A DNA stretch of 64,000 nucleotides from UBA1433 sp964581565. Lineage in GTDB: Bacteria > Bacillota > Clostridia > Eubacteriales > UBA1433. The DNA is taken from positions 1 to 64,000 of the forward strand of contig CAZOOZ010000005.1 of NCBI GenBank assembly GCA_964581565.1, in the 5' to 3' direction. The notes beneath the pieces are model-generated. The model was given only the letters and a program-made list of their open reading frames with translations. It did no database searches and was not told the DNA's origin. Below, one piece after another: positions 9,342 to 18,441 of this stretch. A program made the position numbers and the translations under genes. The stretch's first letter is position 1, and the number at the start of each line of letters is the position of its first letter.

Positions 9342-9355
9342 AAATATCTATCCTT

Positions 9356-9856
9356 TCAATAAATTTCTTCTTGCTGTTCGCTGTGTACATAAAGGAAAAG
9401 TTCATCTTCGTCGTCACTGGAATATGTGGCTTTGATATATAAAAGGTTTGGCGATAAAAATTGTATATTTAATTCGGCGAGATCAACAATCTCAGCACCG
9501 TCGCCAGCTTTAATCGATACATTATCTGCCGTGCAGTTGAGTTCCAAGAGTTTTCCGTCATATGCGTACAGGTATGTAAGGTAGATCTCATCATCGACGG
9601 TCTGCTCTAATATAAGGGCAGGGATACTGTTTATATCGGAAATATATAGTTTGCCGCGCTGATCATAACTTCTTACTTTATTTGTGATGTACGACATGCA
9701 AGTTGTTTCGTTGTAGCGCGCGGTAACAGTTGAAGAAATATTTTTATACGTATTGGCGCCCATCATAACAATCAATAATGTTATGATGACAAAAAATAAA
9801 AATAGTGTGAGCAAAAAGAGGATATCGATTGTATGGTTTTGTTTTCGGAGCTTCAT
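9356..9856 (-). CDS. DUF4860-like membrane protein of the pilus-like cluster
   Basis: About 166 residues. An N-terminal transmembrane helix (IDILFLLTLFLFFVIITLLI) is followed by MGANTYKNI, then TCMSYITNKVRSYDQ and YLTYLYAYDGKLLEL. This pattern matches my recollection of DUF4860 proteins, which accompany clostridial PilC/PilT genes. The open frame extends to 9955, but that would overlap the upstream gene; the ATG at 9856 has AGAGGT in front and gives the typical N terminus. Function unknown. Confidence 0.72.
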   Translation of the reverse strand: MKLRKQNHTIDILFLLTLFLFFVIITLLIVMMGANTYKNISSTVTARYNETTCMSYITNKVRSYDQRGKLYISDINSIPALILEQTVDDEIYLTYLYAYDGKLLELNCTADNVSIKAGDGAEIVDLAELNIQFLSPNLLYIKATYSSDDEDELFLYVHSEQQEEIY

Positions 9857-9875
9857 TTTAGCAAACCTCTTGTCG

Positions 9876-10199
9876 TTATTTTTCCACAACCGTAATATCA
9901 GGCATAATGTTTGATGCAAAAACAGAGTAGAACACGGCGTATTTATCTGTATCAATACTGATGCCGTAATTTTTTGTCAGATATTCGAAACTCTGCGGAT
10001 AACGGCCTTCGAGTGCATAACAACTAATCGCCGCTTTTTGAATACTTTCTTCAACCACTCGCAAGCTCTCTTCATTGCTCGTGCGATTTGTTATATAGAT
10101 GCCCCAAATAAATAAGGAGAAAATGCATAAAAAAAACAATACAGGCTTTAGAATAGAAAGTATTACATTAGAAGTATAGTTTCTTCTGATATGTTTCAT
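9876..10199 (-). CDS. Small membrane protein of the pilus-like cluster
   Basis: A 107-residue protein with one hydrophobic segment (PVLFFLCIFSLFIWGIYI), then a conserved-looking domain, AISCYALEGRYPQSFEYLTKNYGI...FASNIMPDITVV. Similar small proteins occur beside PilC and DUF4860 genes in Clostridia, as far as I recall, without an assigned function. The CYALEGRYP segment resembles the first helix/loop of pseudopilin globular domains, so a minor pseudopilin role is possible. Confidence 0.68.
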   Translation of the reverse strand: MKHIRRNYTSNVILSILKPVLFFLCIFSLFIWGIYITNRTSNEESLRVVEESIQKAAISCYALEGRYPQSFEYLTKNYGISIDTDKYAVFYSVFASNIMPDITVVEK

Positions 10200-10221
10200 A
10201 AAGAGTTCTCTTTCATTTATT

Positions 10222-11280
10222 TTATCCTATAACAGACATAATGCTCATCAAAGGCAGCATCACCGACAGCAAGATAATGCCGACAATAACGGACAGTATG
10301 ATAACCAAAGTCGGTTCAACGCGGCTGATAACAATATTTAATTCCTCAGCTGCCTGCTGTTCCAATTTTCTTGCGAGTTCGCACATCACCACATCGACAC
10401 TTCCTGTTTTGTAGCCCACGGAGATCATCCGGCTGAAAATACCTGAAAACAGTTCTGAGTCTGCAAATGCATCGCTGACCGCAATGCCCTGGGATATCAA
10501 AGTCTGGCATTCGGCAATTTTTCTATCCAGAAGCAGGTTAGTATTGATTTTTTTTGCCATTTCCAAAGACGCATCAATATCCAGACCGCTTTGCATGCAT
10601 ATACTCAATGCATCGGCAAATTTTGCTGTTGCCAAAGACATTGCAAGTTTTTTCTTCGAGAATAATTTATTAAATATTTTCTGGGATACAGTATTATTTC
10701 TTTTTGCATTCAGAAACAACACAACAATCAAAATACAAATAACAATAAAAAAAACGACAATCAAAATCATATAATTTTCAATACCGTTGCCAAATGACAG
10801 CAGCGCTTGTGCGAGCGGGGAAAGACTGATGCTAAGCTCAGTGAATATATTATTAAAAAGCGGGAGTACCTGTGTGATAAGCAGGATTATTACGATAAGC
10901 ATAATCGCTAAGAGTACGGCGGGGTAGATCACGACGTTTTTGATATGTGTGCTGATGCGTTGCTGGTTATCATAATACTTGGCAAGTCCGCTGAGTATCT
11001 GTTCTAATTTGCCAGTGTGGATACCGAGTTCAATCATATCGATAAAGTATTTCGGAAAACGTCCATCTTCATTTAACGCTATGTAAAACGGCACCTGATC
11101 GGATACTTTTTTGTATAGTGTTTCCAAAAGTGTTTTTGATTGCTTATCTTTTTCGTCTTCATAAAGTATATGCAAGCCATCTTCCAAGGAAATGCCCGCT
11201 TTTATAATCAGTGCAAGCTCCATACAAAATGAGGAAAGATAAGTCGGCGGATAGGGCTTATTTTTATTTTTCGTCCGCAT
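10222..11280 (-). CDS. pilC: Type II secretion/type IV pilus platform protein (PilC/GspF family)
   Basis: A 352-residue GspF-family inner-membrane protein. Two repeats of the T2SSF domain are visible (about 10-135 and 205-330). Hydrophobic segments lie at VVIYPAVLLAIMLIVIILLI (about 110-135), near 165-190, and at the C terminus (VIILSVIVGIILLSVMLPLM). It probably organises the ATPase and pilin subunits in the membrane. First gene of the minus-strand cluster ending with pilT. Confidence 0.9.
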   Translation of the reverse strand: MRTKNKNKPYPPTYLSSFCMELALIIKAGISLEDGLHILYEDEKDKQSKTLLETLYKKVSDQVPFYIALNEDGRFPKYFIDMIELGIHTGKLEQILSGLAKYYDNQQRISTHIKNVVIYPAVLLAIMLIVIILLITQVLPLFNNIFTELSISLSPLAQALLSFGNGIENYMILIVVFFIVICILIVVLFLNAKRNNTVSQKIFNKLFSKKKLAMSLATAKFADALSICMQSGLDIDASLEMAKKINTNLLLDRKIAECQTLISQGIAVSDAFADSELFSGIFSRMISVGYKTGSVDVVMCELARKLEQQAAEELNIVISRVEPTLVIILSVIVGIILLSVMLPLMSIMSVIG

Positions 11281-11486
11281 GATCGTTTCATCCTTTAAAC
11301 AGTTAATCCAATAATAAATATGTGGTATATTGAAATAGACGTATATTTACTGTGATTGTAGCAAAGCCGATGATGAAATACAAGGTATATTGTAAAGATG
11401 AATATGTTTTTGTTGGCTATGAAGTTATTTTGTGGTATTTTATTTATGGGCAGTTATTCCACATCACATTGGTAAAGGGAACCGAT

Positions 11487-12422
11487 ATGGAAATATTAAA
11501 ATCGAAAACAAAATTGATATATTGTGTGTTTATTTTGTTTTTCCTTTTTGTTCAGATAGGATGCACATCTCAAAGCAGCGTAAATTCCAGCGTGCAGCAA
11601 GGATTGTTTAAAACAAAGGTGCTTATCCCTGAGAATGCAGACAGAGTAATCTATGGAAACGGCAGCGTATACATTGACGCATCTAATACTGCACAGGGAT
11701 ATATTATGATGAAATATAAAAAGGCTACCGATAAAAAAATCAAAGTTCAGATCACAAAAACACAGGAAGAGACCTATACATATAATTTGCCGGTCGACAG
11801 CACGTTTTGTGTGCTGCCGCTTACGCAGGGGGATGGAGTATATAAAATAGTTGTATATAAAAATATTCAGGCCAGTGAATACACAACAGTCTATGAAAAA
11901 AAGCTTTCCGTTCAGCTTGAGAATGAGTTTTTGCCGTTTTTATATCCGAATCAGTACGTGAATTTTACTGTGCAAAGCAAAGCGGTCCAAGAAGCGGAAG
12001 AGTTGGTCACCGATGCACAAGATGAACTCGATGTTGTATCAATCATTTATAATTATGTTGTCGGTGCACTTTCGTATGATTATGAAAAGGCAAAGACTGT
12101 GCAAGCCGGCTATTTGCCTGATGTTGATGAAATATTAGAGAAAAAAGAAGGTATTTGCTTTGATTATGCTGCCTTAATGTGCTGCATGCTTCGTTCACTT
12201 TCTATTCCGACAAAGCTTGTTATCGGATACGTGGGAGAAATTTATCATGCATGGATCAGCGTGTATATCACAGATATAGGCTGGATAAATAATATTATTG
12301 AGTTTGACGGAAAAAACTGGAAACTGATGGATCCGACCTTTGATTCCACATCCGGCTCGGATAAAAAAGTGTTGAAAAAAATAAATGATAGTGTAGATTA
12401 TATTGAAAAATATGCTTATTAA
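11487..12422 (+). CDS. Transglutaminase-like lipoprotein
   Basis: A 311-residue exported protein. The N terminus has a hydrophobic segment ending in VQIGC (Cys26), a lipobox-like site. The C-terminal domain is a transglutaminase/papain-like fold with the expected triad: Cys224 in GICFDYAALMC, His254 in YHAWISVYI and Asp282 in LMDPTFDS. Related bacterial proteins are thought to be proteases or cross-linking enzymes; the substrate is unknown. The frame is open from 11352, but AAAGGGA lies 7 nt before the ATG at 11487, which also starts the signal sequence. Confidence 0.83.
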   Translation: MEILKSKTKLIYCVFILFFLFVQIGCTSQSSVNSSVQQGLFKTKVLIPENADRVIYGNGSVYIDASNTAQGYIMMKYKKATDKKIKVQITKTQEETYTYNLPVDSTFCVLPLTQGDGVYKIVVYKNIQASEYTTVYEKKLSVQLENEFLPFLYPNQYVNFTVQSKAVQEAEELVTDAQDELDVVSIIYNYVVGALSYDYEKAKTVQAGYLPDVDEILEKKEGICFDYAALMCCMLRSLSIPTKLVIGYVGEIYHAWISVYITDIGWINNIIEFDGKNWKLMDPTFDSTSGSDKKVLKKINDSVDYIEKYAY

Positions 12423-12473
12423 TAGATATTTATTTAAACTAAAAATTATATTATGAAAGAAAAGAGGTTATAT

Positions 12474-12941
12474 ATGCAAGCATATCCTGTTTTGATTATG
12501 ATAGGCGCACAAGGTGCATTTGCGCAAAAACCGGTTTTTCTTGCTTTTGGCAAAGAAGGTATTGTCGTTGTAAAATATGACAAGAATGAAATAAAAGCGG
12601 TTACCGAAAGACTGGTTCAGGAAAGTAAAGACCGTGGCGAAGGAAAGTTAAAGCAAATGGCTGCGAGCATGCAAGCCGTAGGTACATATTGCGATATGCT
12701 GGCGCAAAAAAGTATGGCAGATATATTGGCGCAAAGCAATGAAAACTTTTTGATTGCCGGTGAAAGTCTTAACCGTATAAAGCTTGATGAAAAAACCGAT
12801 ATGGAAAATAATCAAGACTCTTATGTATTAACTGTAAAATCGAGCAACGGAAAATATAAGTTCAATCTTCGCCCTTACAATGGGCAAATACGGGAACTCA
12901 AAAAAACGGGGAAAACTTTATATCCGGGTGTTTTCAAATAA
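12474..12941 (+). CDS. Conserved-looking protein of unknown function
   Basis: About 155 residues with no domain I recognise. The N terminus (AYPVLIMIGAQGAFAQKPVFLAF) is hydrophobic but is not a clear signal peptide. The middle is helical and charged, and the C-terminal part looks like a beta-rich PH-like segment (SYVLTVKSSNGKYKFNLRPY). AAAGAGGTT precedes the ATG at 12474, so the in-frame ATG at 12453 is less likely. It follows the transglutaminase-like gene by about 50 nt and is followed by a terminator. Confidence 0.65.
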   Translation: MQAYPVLIMIGAQGAFAQKPVFLAFGKEGIVVVKYDKNEIKAVTERLVQESKDRGEGKLKQMAASMQAVGTYCDMLAQKSMADILAQSNENFLIAGESLNRIKLDEKTDMENNQDSYVLTVKSSNGKYKFNLRPYNGQIRELKKTGKTLYPGVFK

Positions 12942-12968
12942 AAAGAGCAACTTAATGTTGCTCTTTTT
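12940..12968. terminator. Bidirectional terminator
   Basis: A 12-bp stem (12940-12951 with 12957-12968) has a 5-nt loop and A/T runs on both sides. It lies between the 155-aa plus-strand gene and the convergent ACT-domain gene. Confidence 0.88.
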
Positions 12969-12988
12969 CTATTTCCTTGGAAATGTTT

Positions 12989-13471
12989 TTAGCACACTTC
13001 TTCAAATTTTTTGTGTACATGTTTGAAAGCTTCTTTGGATTGATCTTTATCGATAATACACGAGATCATCACTTCCGAGGTACTGATCATTTGAATATTC
13101 ACGCCGATTTCACTAAGCGCTTCAAAAAATTTAGCGGCAACTTCAGTGCTTGCAATAAGCCCGCTGCCTACAACGGAAAGTTTTGCGACAGCTTTATCGT
13201 AAATAACTTTTTGTGCGTTTACCTCAAAAGCAAATTTCTGTGCGGTCTCTACTGCCTTTTCCATTAAATCTTCACGTACCGTAAAAGAGATGTCGTTAAT
13301 GTTTTGTCGGTTGACGTTTTGAACGATCATATCAATTTGAACATCATTTTCAGTGAGCAGGCTAAATAGCTTAAAAGCGATTCCGGGTTTATCCGGAAGC
13401 TCCAGTATAGAAATCTTTGCGATATTATCATCTAAAGATAAGTTTTGCACAGGTGATTTTTTACTCATCAT
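12989..13471 (-). CDS. Free-standing ACT-domain protein resembling the aspartokinase regulatory (beta) subunit
   Basis: A 160-residue protein with two ACT domains. It aligns by eye with the C-terminal regulatory part of aspartokinase: KISILELPDKPGIAFKLFSLLTENDVQIDMIVQNV..DISFTV in the first, KLSVVGSGLIAST..FFEALSEIGVNIQMISTSEVMISCIID in the second. No kinase domain is present. In Bacillus a similar beta subunit arises from an internal start in lysC; here it is its own gene, 12 nt downstream of homoserine dehydrogenase. It may give Thr/Lys feedback to an aspartokinase encoded elsewhere, or act on Hom. AGGAGA precedes the ATG. Confidence 0.82.
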   Translation of the reverse strand: MMSKKSPVQNLSLDDNIAKISILELPDKPGIAFKLFSLLTENDVQIDMIVQNVNRQNINDISFTVREDLMEKAVETAQKFAFEVNAQKVIYDKAVAKLSVVGSGLIASTEVAAKFFEALSEIGVNIQMISTSEVMISCIIDKDQSKEAFKHVHKKFEEVC

Positions 13472-13483
13472 TTTTTATTTCTC

Positions 13484-14758
13484 CTATTCTATTATTCTGG
13501 CAAAAAATATATTTTCATTGACCATTTTTATTTCCTGCTGTATACGAAGCGCAGTCATCTCCTGTATTTCCTGTGTAAAAAAGAATAAATTCCCGTGCTC
13601 GTACAGCGTATCTTTTTGTTTTACATATTTATCCATTATGTCGAAGGCAGTACAAAATTGTGCGTTGTCGGCTACTTTTATTCTGAAATAATACCTGCCT
13701 TTAAAAAATTCTATCCCGCCGGAGGATGCCGATGAAATAAACATATTCTCTACTTGCGGTTTCTTCTCCATTATGTAGATAATGTCTCCTACAACAGCAT
13801 TTGCAGTCGGATTTTGACCGGCACCTTTGCCGGAAATGCGTATTTCGCCAATGATGTTTCCGTCTAAAATGATAACATTAAATTCATTGTTTACACTAGC
13901 AAGCTCGTTTGCTGCGCATATCAAAGCGGGTTCGACACATGTATAATATTTATCATCCTTTAATACAGATTGCGCAACATATTTGATGGCATATCCGTTG
14001 TTTTGTATCATTTCTATATCACAGGCATCGATCTCCGTGATGCCGCGTTTGTAAATATCTTCATCTTTAATAATACAGTCATATGCGAGTGAGGATAAAA
14101 TAGAAAGCTTTCGGCTCACGTCATAGCCCATCACATCGGCGGTCGGGTCGGCTTCGGCAAATCCTAATTTTTGCGCTGTTTTTAAAACTTCCGCAAATGT
14201 GGAGTGATTTTGGCTCATTTGTGATAAAATAAAGTTGGTTGTTCCGTTTAAAATTCCGGTAATACGATTGATCTTATTGATTTTAAGCAGTTGCTGCATC
14301 GTATCAATGATCGGAATCCCGCCGCCTACACTGCCTTCAAATAATATGGATACCCCATTGGCTTTGGCGGTTTTCAGCAGCGTATCCAAATGTTCAGATA
14401 TAATCTGTTTATTTGCGGTGACAACATGCTTTTTATTGTTTAAAGCTTTTGATACATAGCTGTATTCAGGCTCGCTGCCGCCCAGTACGGCAACAACCAC
14501 ATCAATATCATTATCGAGCAGTATATCATCGGGATTTGAGGTAAGAAGAGAGTAGTCGATGCCCTCGCCTCTGTTTTTGGTTATATCATTGACCAGTATT
14601 TTAACAATTTGAGCATGGCCGGCTTTGTTTTTAAATATATTACCCTGTTCGTTGTTTATAATTTCATAAACGCCTCTGCCGACAGTGCCCAGCCCAAGAA
14701 GTCCTATCTTGATAAGAAACACCCCTTTAATAAAAATTTGTTTGCATTTTGCAAACAT
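13484..14758 (-). CDS. hom: Homoserine dehydrogenase
   Basis: An NAD(P)-dependent enzyme reducing aspartate semialdehyde to homoserine. It shows the Rossmann motif KIGLLGLGTVGRG, VTANKQ, EGSVGGGIPII, LNGTTNFIL, the catalytic-region EADPTADVMGYD, and a C-terminal ACT domain (YYFRIKVADN onward). The start is unclear. The listed ATG at 14758 has no ribosome site and adds about 15 unusual residues. A strong AAAGGGGTG lies 6 nt before an ATC codon (14711-14713) exactly where the family begins, so a non-canonical start is possible. It is divergent from thrC. Confidence 0.92.
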   Translation of the reverse strand: MFAKCKQIFIKGVFLIKIGLLGLGTVGRGVYEIINNEQGNIFKNKAGHAQIVKILVNDITKNRGEGIDYSLLTSNPDDILLDNDIDVVVAVLGGSEPEYSYVSKALNNKKHVVTANKQIISEHLDTLLKTAKANGVSILFEGSVGGGIPIIDTMQQLLKINKINRITGILNGTTNFILSQMSQNHSTFAEVLKTAQKLGFAEADPTADVMGYDVSRKLSILSSLAYDCIIKDEDIYKRGITEIDACDIEMIQNNGYAIKYVAQSVLKDDKYYTCVEPALICAANELASVNNEFNVIILDGNIIGEIRISGKGAGQNPTANAVVGDIIYIMEKKPQVENMFISSASSGGIEFFKGRYYFRIKVADNAQFCTAFDIMDKYVKQKDTLYEHGNLFFFTQEIQEMTALRIQQEIKMVNENIFFARIIE

Positions 14759-14835
14759 TTGTATTTACAACACACACATAATAGCATATAATAAGAGTCA
14801 TTGCAAGATATTTTTTAAAAGAGAGGTACGTTTAC

Positions 14836-16314
14836 ATGAATTATTTTAGCACCAGAGGAGAGGAAAAAGCTTATAATCCGTCACAGGCTTTGATAAAAGG
14901 CATTGCAGACGATAAGGGTCTTTATGTACCTGAACAGTTTGAGCTTGGGTTTGATATAGATTGTTTTACAAATAAAAAGTATTATGAAATTGCAGAAGTC
15001 ATCTTAAAAGAATATTTTTCCGGCAGCGGTATTGATATTGCCGCATGTACGCAAAATGCTTATAATACCGATAATTTTTACACAGATGAACCGGTCAAAA
15101 TTAAGTATACGCAAGATAAAATATTTTTGGAATTATTTCACGGCAAAACGGCTGCCTTTAAAGATATGGCACTATCCATACTTCCTTATTTGATGAAAGG
15201 TGCGATGAAAGCGCAAAAGTTAGACAAAAAAATCGTTATCTTGACAGCAACAAGCGGAGATACGGGAAAAAGCGCTATGGAAGCATTTAAAGATATAGAA
15301 GAAATCGACATTATCGTATTTTATCCAAGCCAAGGCGTAAGCGCAGTGCAAAAAAGACATATGCAGTCACAAGAAGGAAAAAACATATATGTGATTGGTA
15401 TAGAGGGAAATTTTGACGATGCTCAAACAGCGGTGAAAAAAGTTTTTGATAATATTGAAGTTAGGAAGCAAGCGGAAAAACATAGAAAAATCTTATCTTC
15501 CGCTAATTCCATCAATATCGGAAGATTGTTTCCGCAAACCGTGTATTATTGGGCGGCTTATACAAAGTTAATTCAGGACGGAAAAATCAAAAAAGGTGAA
15601 AAAATTAATTTTTGCGTACCAACGGGAAATTTCGGGAATATCTTAGCAGGGTATTATGCAAGCAGGGCAGGTCTGCCTGTCGGCAAATTTATCTGTGCGT
15701 CCAATGAAAATAATGTTCTGACGGATTTCATTCAAACAGGTATCTATGATAAAAACCGACTATTCAAAAAAACGATCTCGCCGTCGATGGATATCTTGAT
15801 TTCTTCCAATTTAGAAAGATTACTTTATCACTTAAGCGATAACAACGGTACCTATACCACCGGGCTGATGGAACGTCTTAGCGCAAAAGGAAAATATGAA
15901 GTCACAAATGCAATAAAAGAAAAAATACAGAATCTTTTTTATGGTGGATTTGCCGATGAGGAAAAAATAAAGGAAATCATCGCTCAAACCTATGAAAAAG
16001 ACGGATATGTTATAGACCCGCACACCGCCGCGGCAACATATGTTTATGAGCGCTATATGGCTGACACAGCTGATTCCGCACCCACTGTGATATTATCGAC
16101 TGCAAATGCGTACAAGTTTGCAGACAGCGTTTTAGACGCGATATTTCATGAAAAAGCGGAAAGTCTTCAGGCTTTGGATGAACTCAGTAAAAGAACAAAT
16201 GTGCCGACGCATCCGGCTTTGAATAATATAGTGGATAAGCAGATTCTTCACAACAAAATATGCAAAGCGGAAGAAATCAAAGATGTTGTTACGGCGATAT
16301 TAAAGGAGAATTAA
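14836..16314 (+). CDS. thrC: Threonine synthase
   Basis: A 492-residue PLP enzyme making threonine from O-phosphohomoserine. The N terminus YFSTRGEEKAYNPSQALIKGIADDKGLYVPE is classic. The PLP lysine lies in FHGKTAAFKDMALS, followed by LTATSGDTGKSAMEAF and VPTGNFGNILAGYYA. AGAGGTACG precedes the ATG. It is the first gene of thrC-thrB-pheB, divergent from hom with about 77 bp between. Confidence 0.96.
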   Translation: MNYFSTRGEEKAYNPSQALIKGIADDKGLYVPEQFELGFDIDCFTNKKYYEIAEVILKEYFSGSGIDIAACTQNAYNTDNFYTDEPVKIKYTQDKIFLELFHGKTAAFKDMALSILPYLMKGAMKAQKLDKKIVILTATSGDTGKSAMEAFKDIEEIDIIVFYPSQGVSAVQKRHMQSQEGKNIYVIGIEGNFDDAQTAVKKVFDNIEVRKQAEKHRKILSSANSINIGRLFPQTVYYWAAYTKLIQDGKIKKGEKINFCVPTGNFGNILAGYYASRAGLPVGKFICASNENNVLTDFIQTGIYDKNRLFKKTISPSMDILISSNLERLLYHLSDNNGTYTTGLMERLSAKGKYEVTNAIKEKIQNLFYGGFADEEKIKEIIAQTYEKDGYVIDPHTAAATYVYERYMADTADSAPTVILSTANAYKFADSVLDAIFHEKAESLQALDELSKRTNVPTHPALNNIVDKQILHNKICKAEEIKDVVTAILKEN

Positions 16315-16319
16315 AAGGT

Positions 16320-17216
16320 ATGTTTAAGATTAAGGTGCCTGCAAGCAGCGCAAATTTAGGATGCGGATTTGATACACTGGGAATCGCCTTGCAAAAATAT
16401 AATACCTTTTCTTTTCAAAGAGCAGATACATTTAAACTAGGGAAAGGCTTTTTGGATATTCACAGAACGGAGAATAATTTAATCCTCTGCTCCTTAAAAA
16501 CTGCCTTGAAAATTTTAAACAAGCATATCGACGGTGTTGAAGTAAGCATTGAAATCGATGTACCTGTTTCAAGAGGGCTTGGCAGCAGTGCAACCTGTAT
16601 TATAGCAGGCGTGCTTGCAGCATATATACTCAGTGGAACGCCGATAGATAAGTTACAGGCTTATCAAATATGCTCGGATATTGAAACACATGCAGATAAT
16701 ATCGCGGCTGCGCTTTTCGGCGGGCTCACACTTGCTTATAAAAATAATGATGGATGGCAGTATGAAAAATATATTCCGTCTGAGATGTATGATTTTTGCG
16801 TTTTTATTCCGAATTTTAAATTAAGTACGATAAAAGCAAGAAAAGCATTGCCTAAAACTCTTACATATGCCGACTGTATTAATAATATTTCAAGAACAGC
16901 TTTGATGATCACGGGGCTTACAAAACCACAGCCAGAGCTTTTAAGAGAAGCTGTGCGGGACAGATTACATCAGCCTTACCGTATTCCGCTCATTGATGAA
17001 TATGAAAAAGTGGAATCTTTTGCATTAAATAATAATGCCTATGCGGCCTTTATAAGCGGTGCGGGACCGAGCATGATGACCATTATAGATAAAAAAAATA
17101 CAAGGTCTTTTTTAGATGAATTTCATAAGAACAATAAGAAATTATTGAAACATCAATGGACAGCGCTTCCGCTTAGTATAGATATCAATGGTGTAGAAAT
17201 AATCTTTGAGGGGTAA
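16320..17216 (+). CDS. thrB: Homoserine kinase
   Basis: A 298-residue GHMP-family kinase phosphorylating homoserine. It has the N-terminal VPASSANLGCGFDTLGIAL, the ATP-binding PVSRGLGSSATCIIAGVLAA and the C-terminal FISGAGPSMMTII motif. The frame is open upstream into thrC, but the ATG at 16320, 5 nt after the thrC stop and preceded by AAAGGAG, gives the standard N terminus. It acts just before ThrC in the same operon. Confidence 0.96.
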   Translation: MFKIKVPASSANLGCGFDTLGIALQKYNTFSFQRADTFKLGKGFLDIHRTENNLILCSLKTALKILNKHIDGVEVSIEIDVPVSRGLGSSATCIIAGVLAAYILSGTPIDKLQAYQICSDIETHADNIAAALFGGLTLAYKNNDGWQYEKYIPSEMYDFCVFIPNFKLSTIKARKALPKTLTYADCINNISRTALMITGLTKPQPELLREAVRDRLHQPYRIPLIDEYEKVESFALNNNAYAAFISGAGPSMMTIIDKKNTRSFLDEFHKNNKKLLKHQWTALPLSIDINGVEIIFEG

Positions 17217-17219
17217 ATA

Positions 17220-17654
17220 ATGAAAGATGGTTATTTTATTGTAAACAAAGAATTGCTTCCGGAGTATATAGACAAAGTCATTTATGCATCAAAATTGCTC
17301 ACTGACGGCAGTGCGAAAACAATCAGTGAAGCTGTCAAAAAAGCGGGGATCAGCCGTAGCACGTATTATAAATATAAAGACAAAGTATTCGCATCATCCT
17401 TTGACAGTGCACATAAATGCGTGTTCAGTTTATCTTTATCGCATGAAAAAGGAATATTATCAAATGTTATTAATACCATCGCCGAATACAGCGGCAATAT
17501 CCTCACGATTCATCAGGATATTCCAATTCATGGTATTGCGCATCTGACAATATCTCTTGATATTACATATATGACAGAGGATATTGCCATATTGTTAAAG
17601 GCGATCGCAAATCTAAAGGGAGCATCCAATACACGTCTTATTGCAATTGATTGA
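17220..17654 (+). CDS. pheB: UPF0735 ACT-domain protein (PheB-like)
   Basis: A 144-residue protein with an N-terminal HTH-like segment (KTISEAVKKAGISRSTYYKYKDKVF, about 36-60) and a C-terminal ACT domain (VFSLSLSHEKGILSNVINTIAEYSGNILTIHQ). The arrangement matches the UPF0735/PheB family, which usually sits beside threonine biosynthesis genes in Firmicutes. It was named PheB in Bacillus without firm proof of function. It could be an amino-acid-sensing regulator. It starts 3 nt after thrB. Confidence 0.9.
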   Translation: MKDGYFIVNKELLPEYIDKVIYASKLLTDGSAKTISEAVKKAGISRSTYYKYKDKVFASSFDSAHKCVFSLSLSHEKGILSNVINTIAEYSGNILTIHQDIPIHGIAHLTISLDITYMTEDIAILLKAIANLKGASNTRLIAID

Positions 17655-17810
17655 TAAAGGGAACTTTAAAGTTTTACCGAAAATTTCTGGTAATTGTCAG
17701 TGTTGTTTGAAAATGTTCGTATATGTGTATTCGCAAGCATATTATTGCTGCGAATGTCTTTCGACTGGTCATTCAGACTGTATTTTGCATAACTTTTTTA
17801 GCGATCTAAA

Positions 17811-17837
17811 AGAGGGCCTCATAGCCCTCTTTTTATT
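17811..17837. terminator. Bidirectional terminator
   Basis: A 7-bp GC-rich stem (AGAGGGC at 17811-17817 with GCCCTCT at 17824-17830) is followed by TTTTT, with an A run before it. It ends thrC-thrB-pheB and, on the other strand, the nitroreductase genes. The 150 bp between pheB and this hairpin hold no gene that I can see. Confidence 0.85.
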
Positions 17838-17846
17838 TAGTATTTA

Positions 17847-18425
17847 TCAGAATTTCTTTAGAACAACATCTTCAAGTTTTCTTTTCGGCACATAATGCAC
17901 CATGTTTTCATCACGATAATAGTTCATTTTTCCGCTTTCGGGTATGTCTACGAGAACTATTTTCTCCACAGGTTTACCAAGCGCTACGACCGAAGTGATT
18001 ACTAAGCGATCAGGAAGCTCTAATGCTTTTTCGAGTTCCTTATATTTCACACTGCCGAACTGGCAAGCGCCCAGTCCCTTTTCAACCGCACCCATTAAAA
18101 TACTTTGTGTCCAAAGACCCAAATCCCAAAAAAGATTTTTCGAGATGCTTTCATCTCGAAGAGGAATAATATAGGCGGTGGGTTTTTCGCCTTCCGCGGG
18201 ACCCGGCCAATCGGGAAGCGCGCCGGCCCAGGCTATATGATTGTTCACAAGTTCGCACATTTTTTCGTCCGCGACAAGCACAAATTTTATGGCTTGCATA
18301 TTTGCGCCCGAAGAAGTAACACGTGCCAAATCAACGAGTTCTTCCAAAGTAGCCATATCAATTTTATAATTTTGGTCAAATCGTCGATATGTTCTGTTTT
18401 TATAAACAATATCTTTTATATTCAT
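17847..18425 (-). CDS. Nitroreductase family protein (copy 2)
   Basis: A 192-residue FMN-binding nitroreductase-fold protein: YKNRTYRRFDQ near the N terminus (phosphate-binding Arg region), ARVTSSGANMQAIKFVL, then WDLGLWTQSILMGAVEKGLGACQFGS. It is alike along its whole length to the neighbouring copy and shares identical stretches such as DIPESGKMNYYRDENMV. Substrate unknown. The frame starts with a GTG at 18428, but GAGGAA spacing favours the ATG at 18425. It follows copy 1 by 16 nt. Confidence 0.88.
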   Translation of the reverse strand: MNIKDIVYKNRTYRRFDQNYKIDMATLEELVDLARVTSSGANMQAIKFVLVADEKMCELVNNHIAWAGALPDWPGPAEGEKPTAYIIPLRDESISKNLFWDLGLWTQSILMGAVEKGLGACQFGSVKYKELEKALELPDRLVITSVVALGKPVEKIVLVDIPESGKMNYYRDENMVHYVPKRKLEDVVLKKF

Positions 18426-18441
18426 CACATATTCCTCGCTT

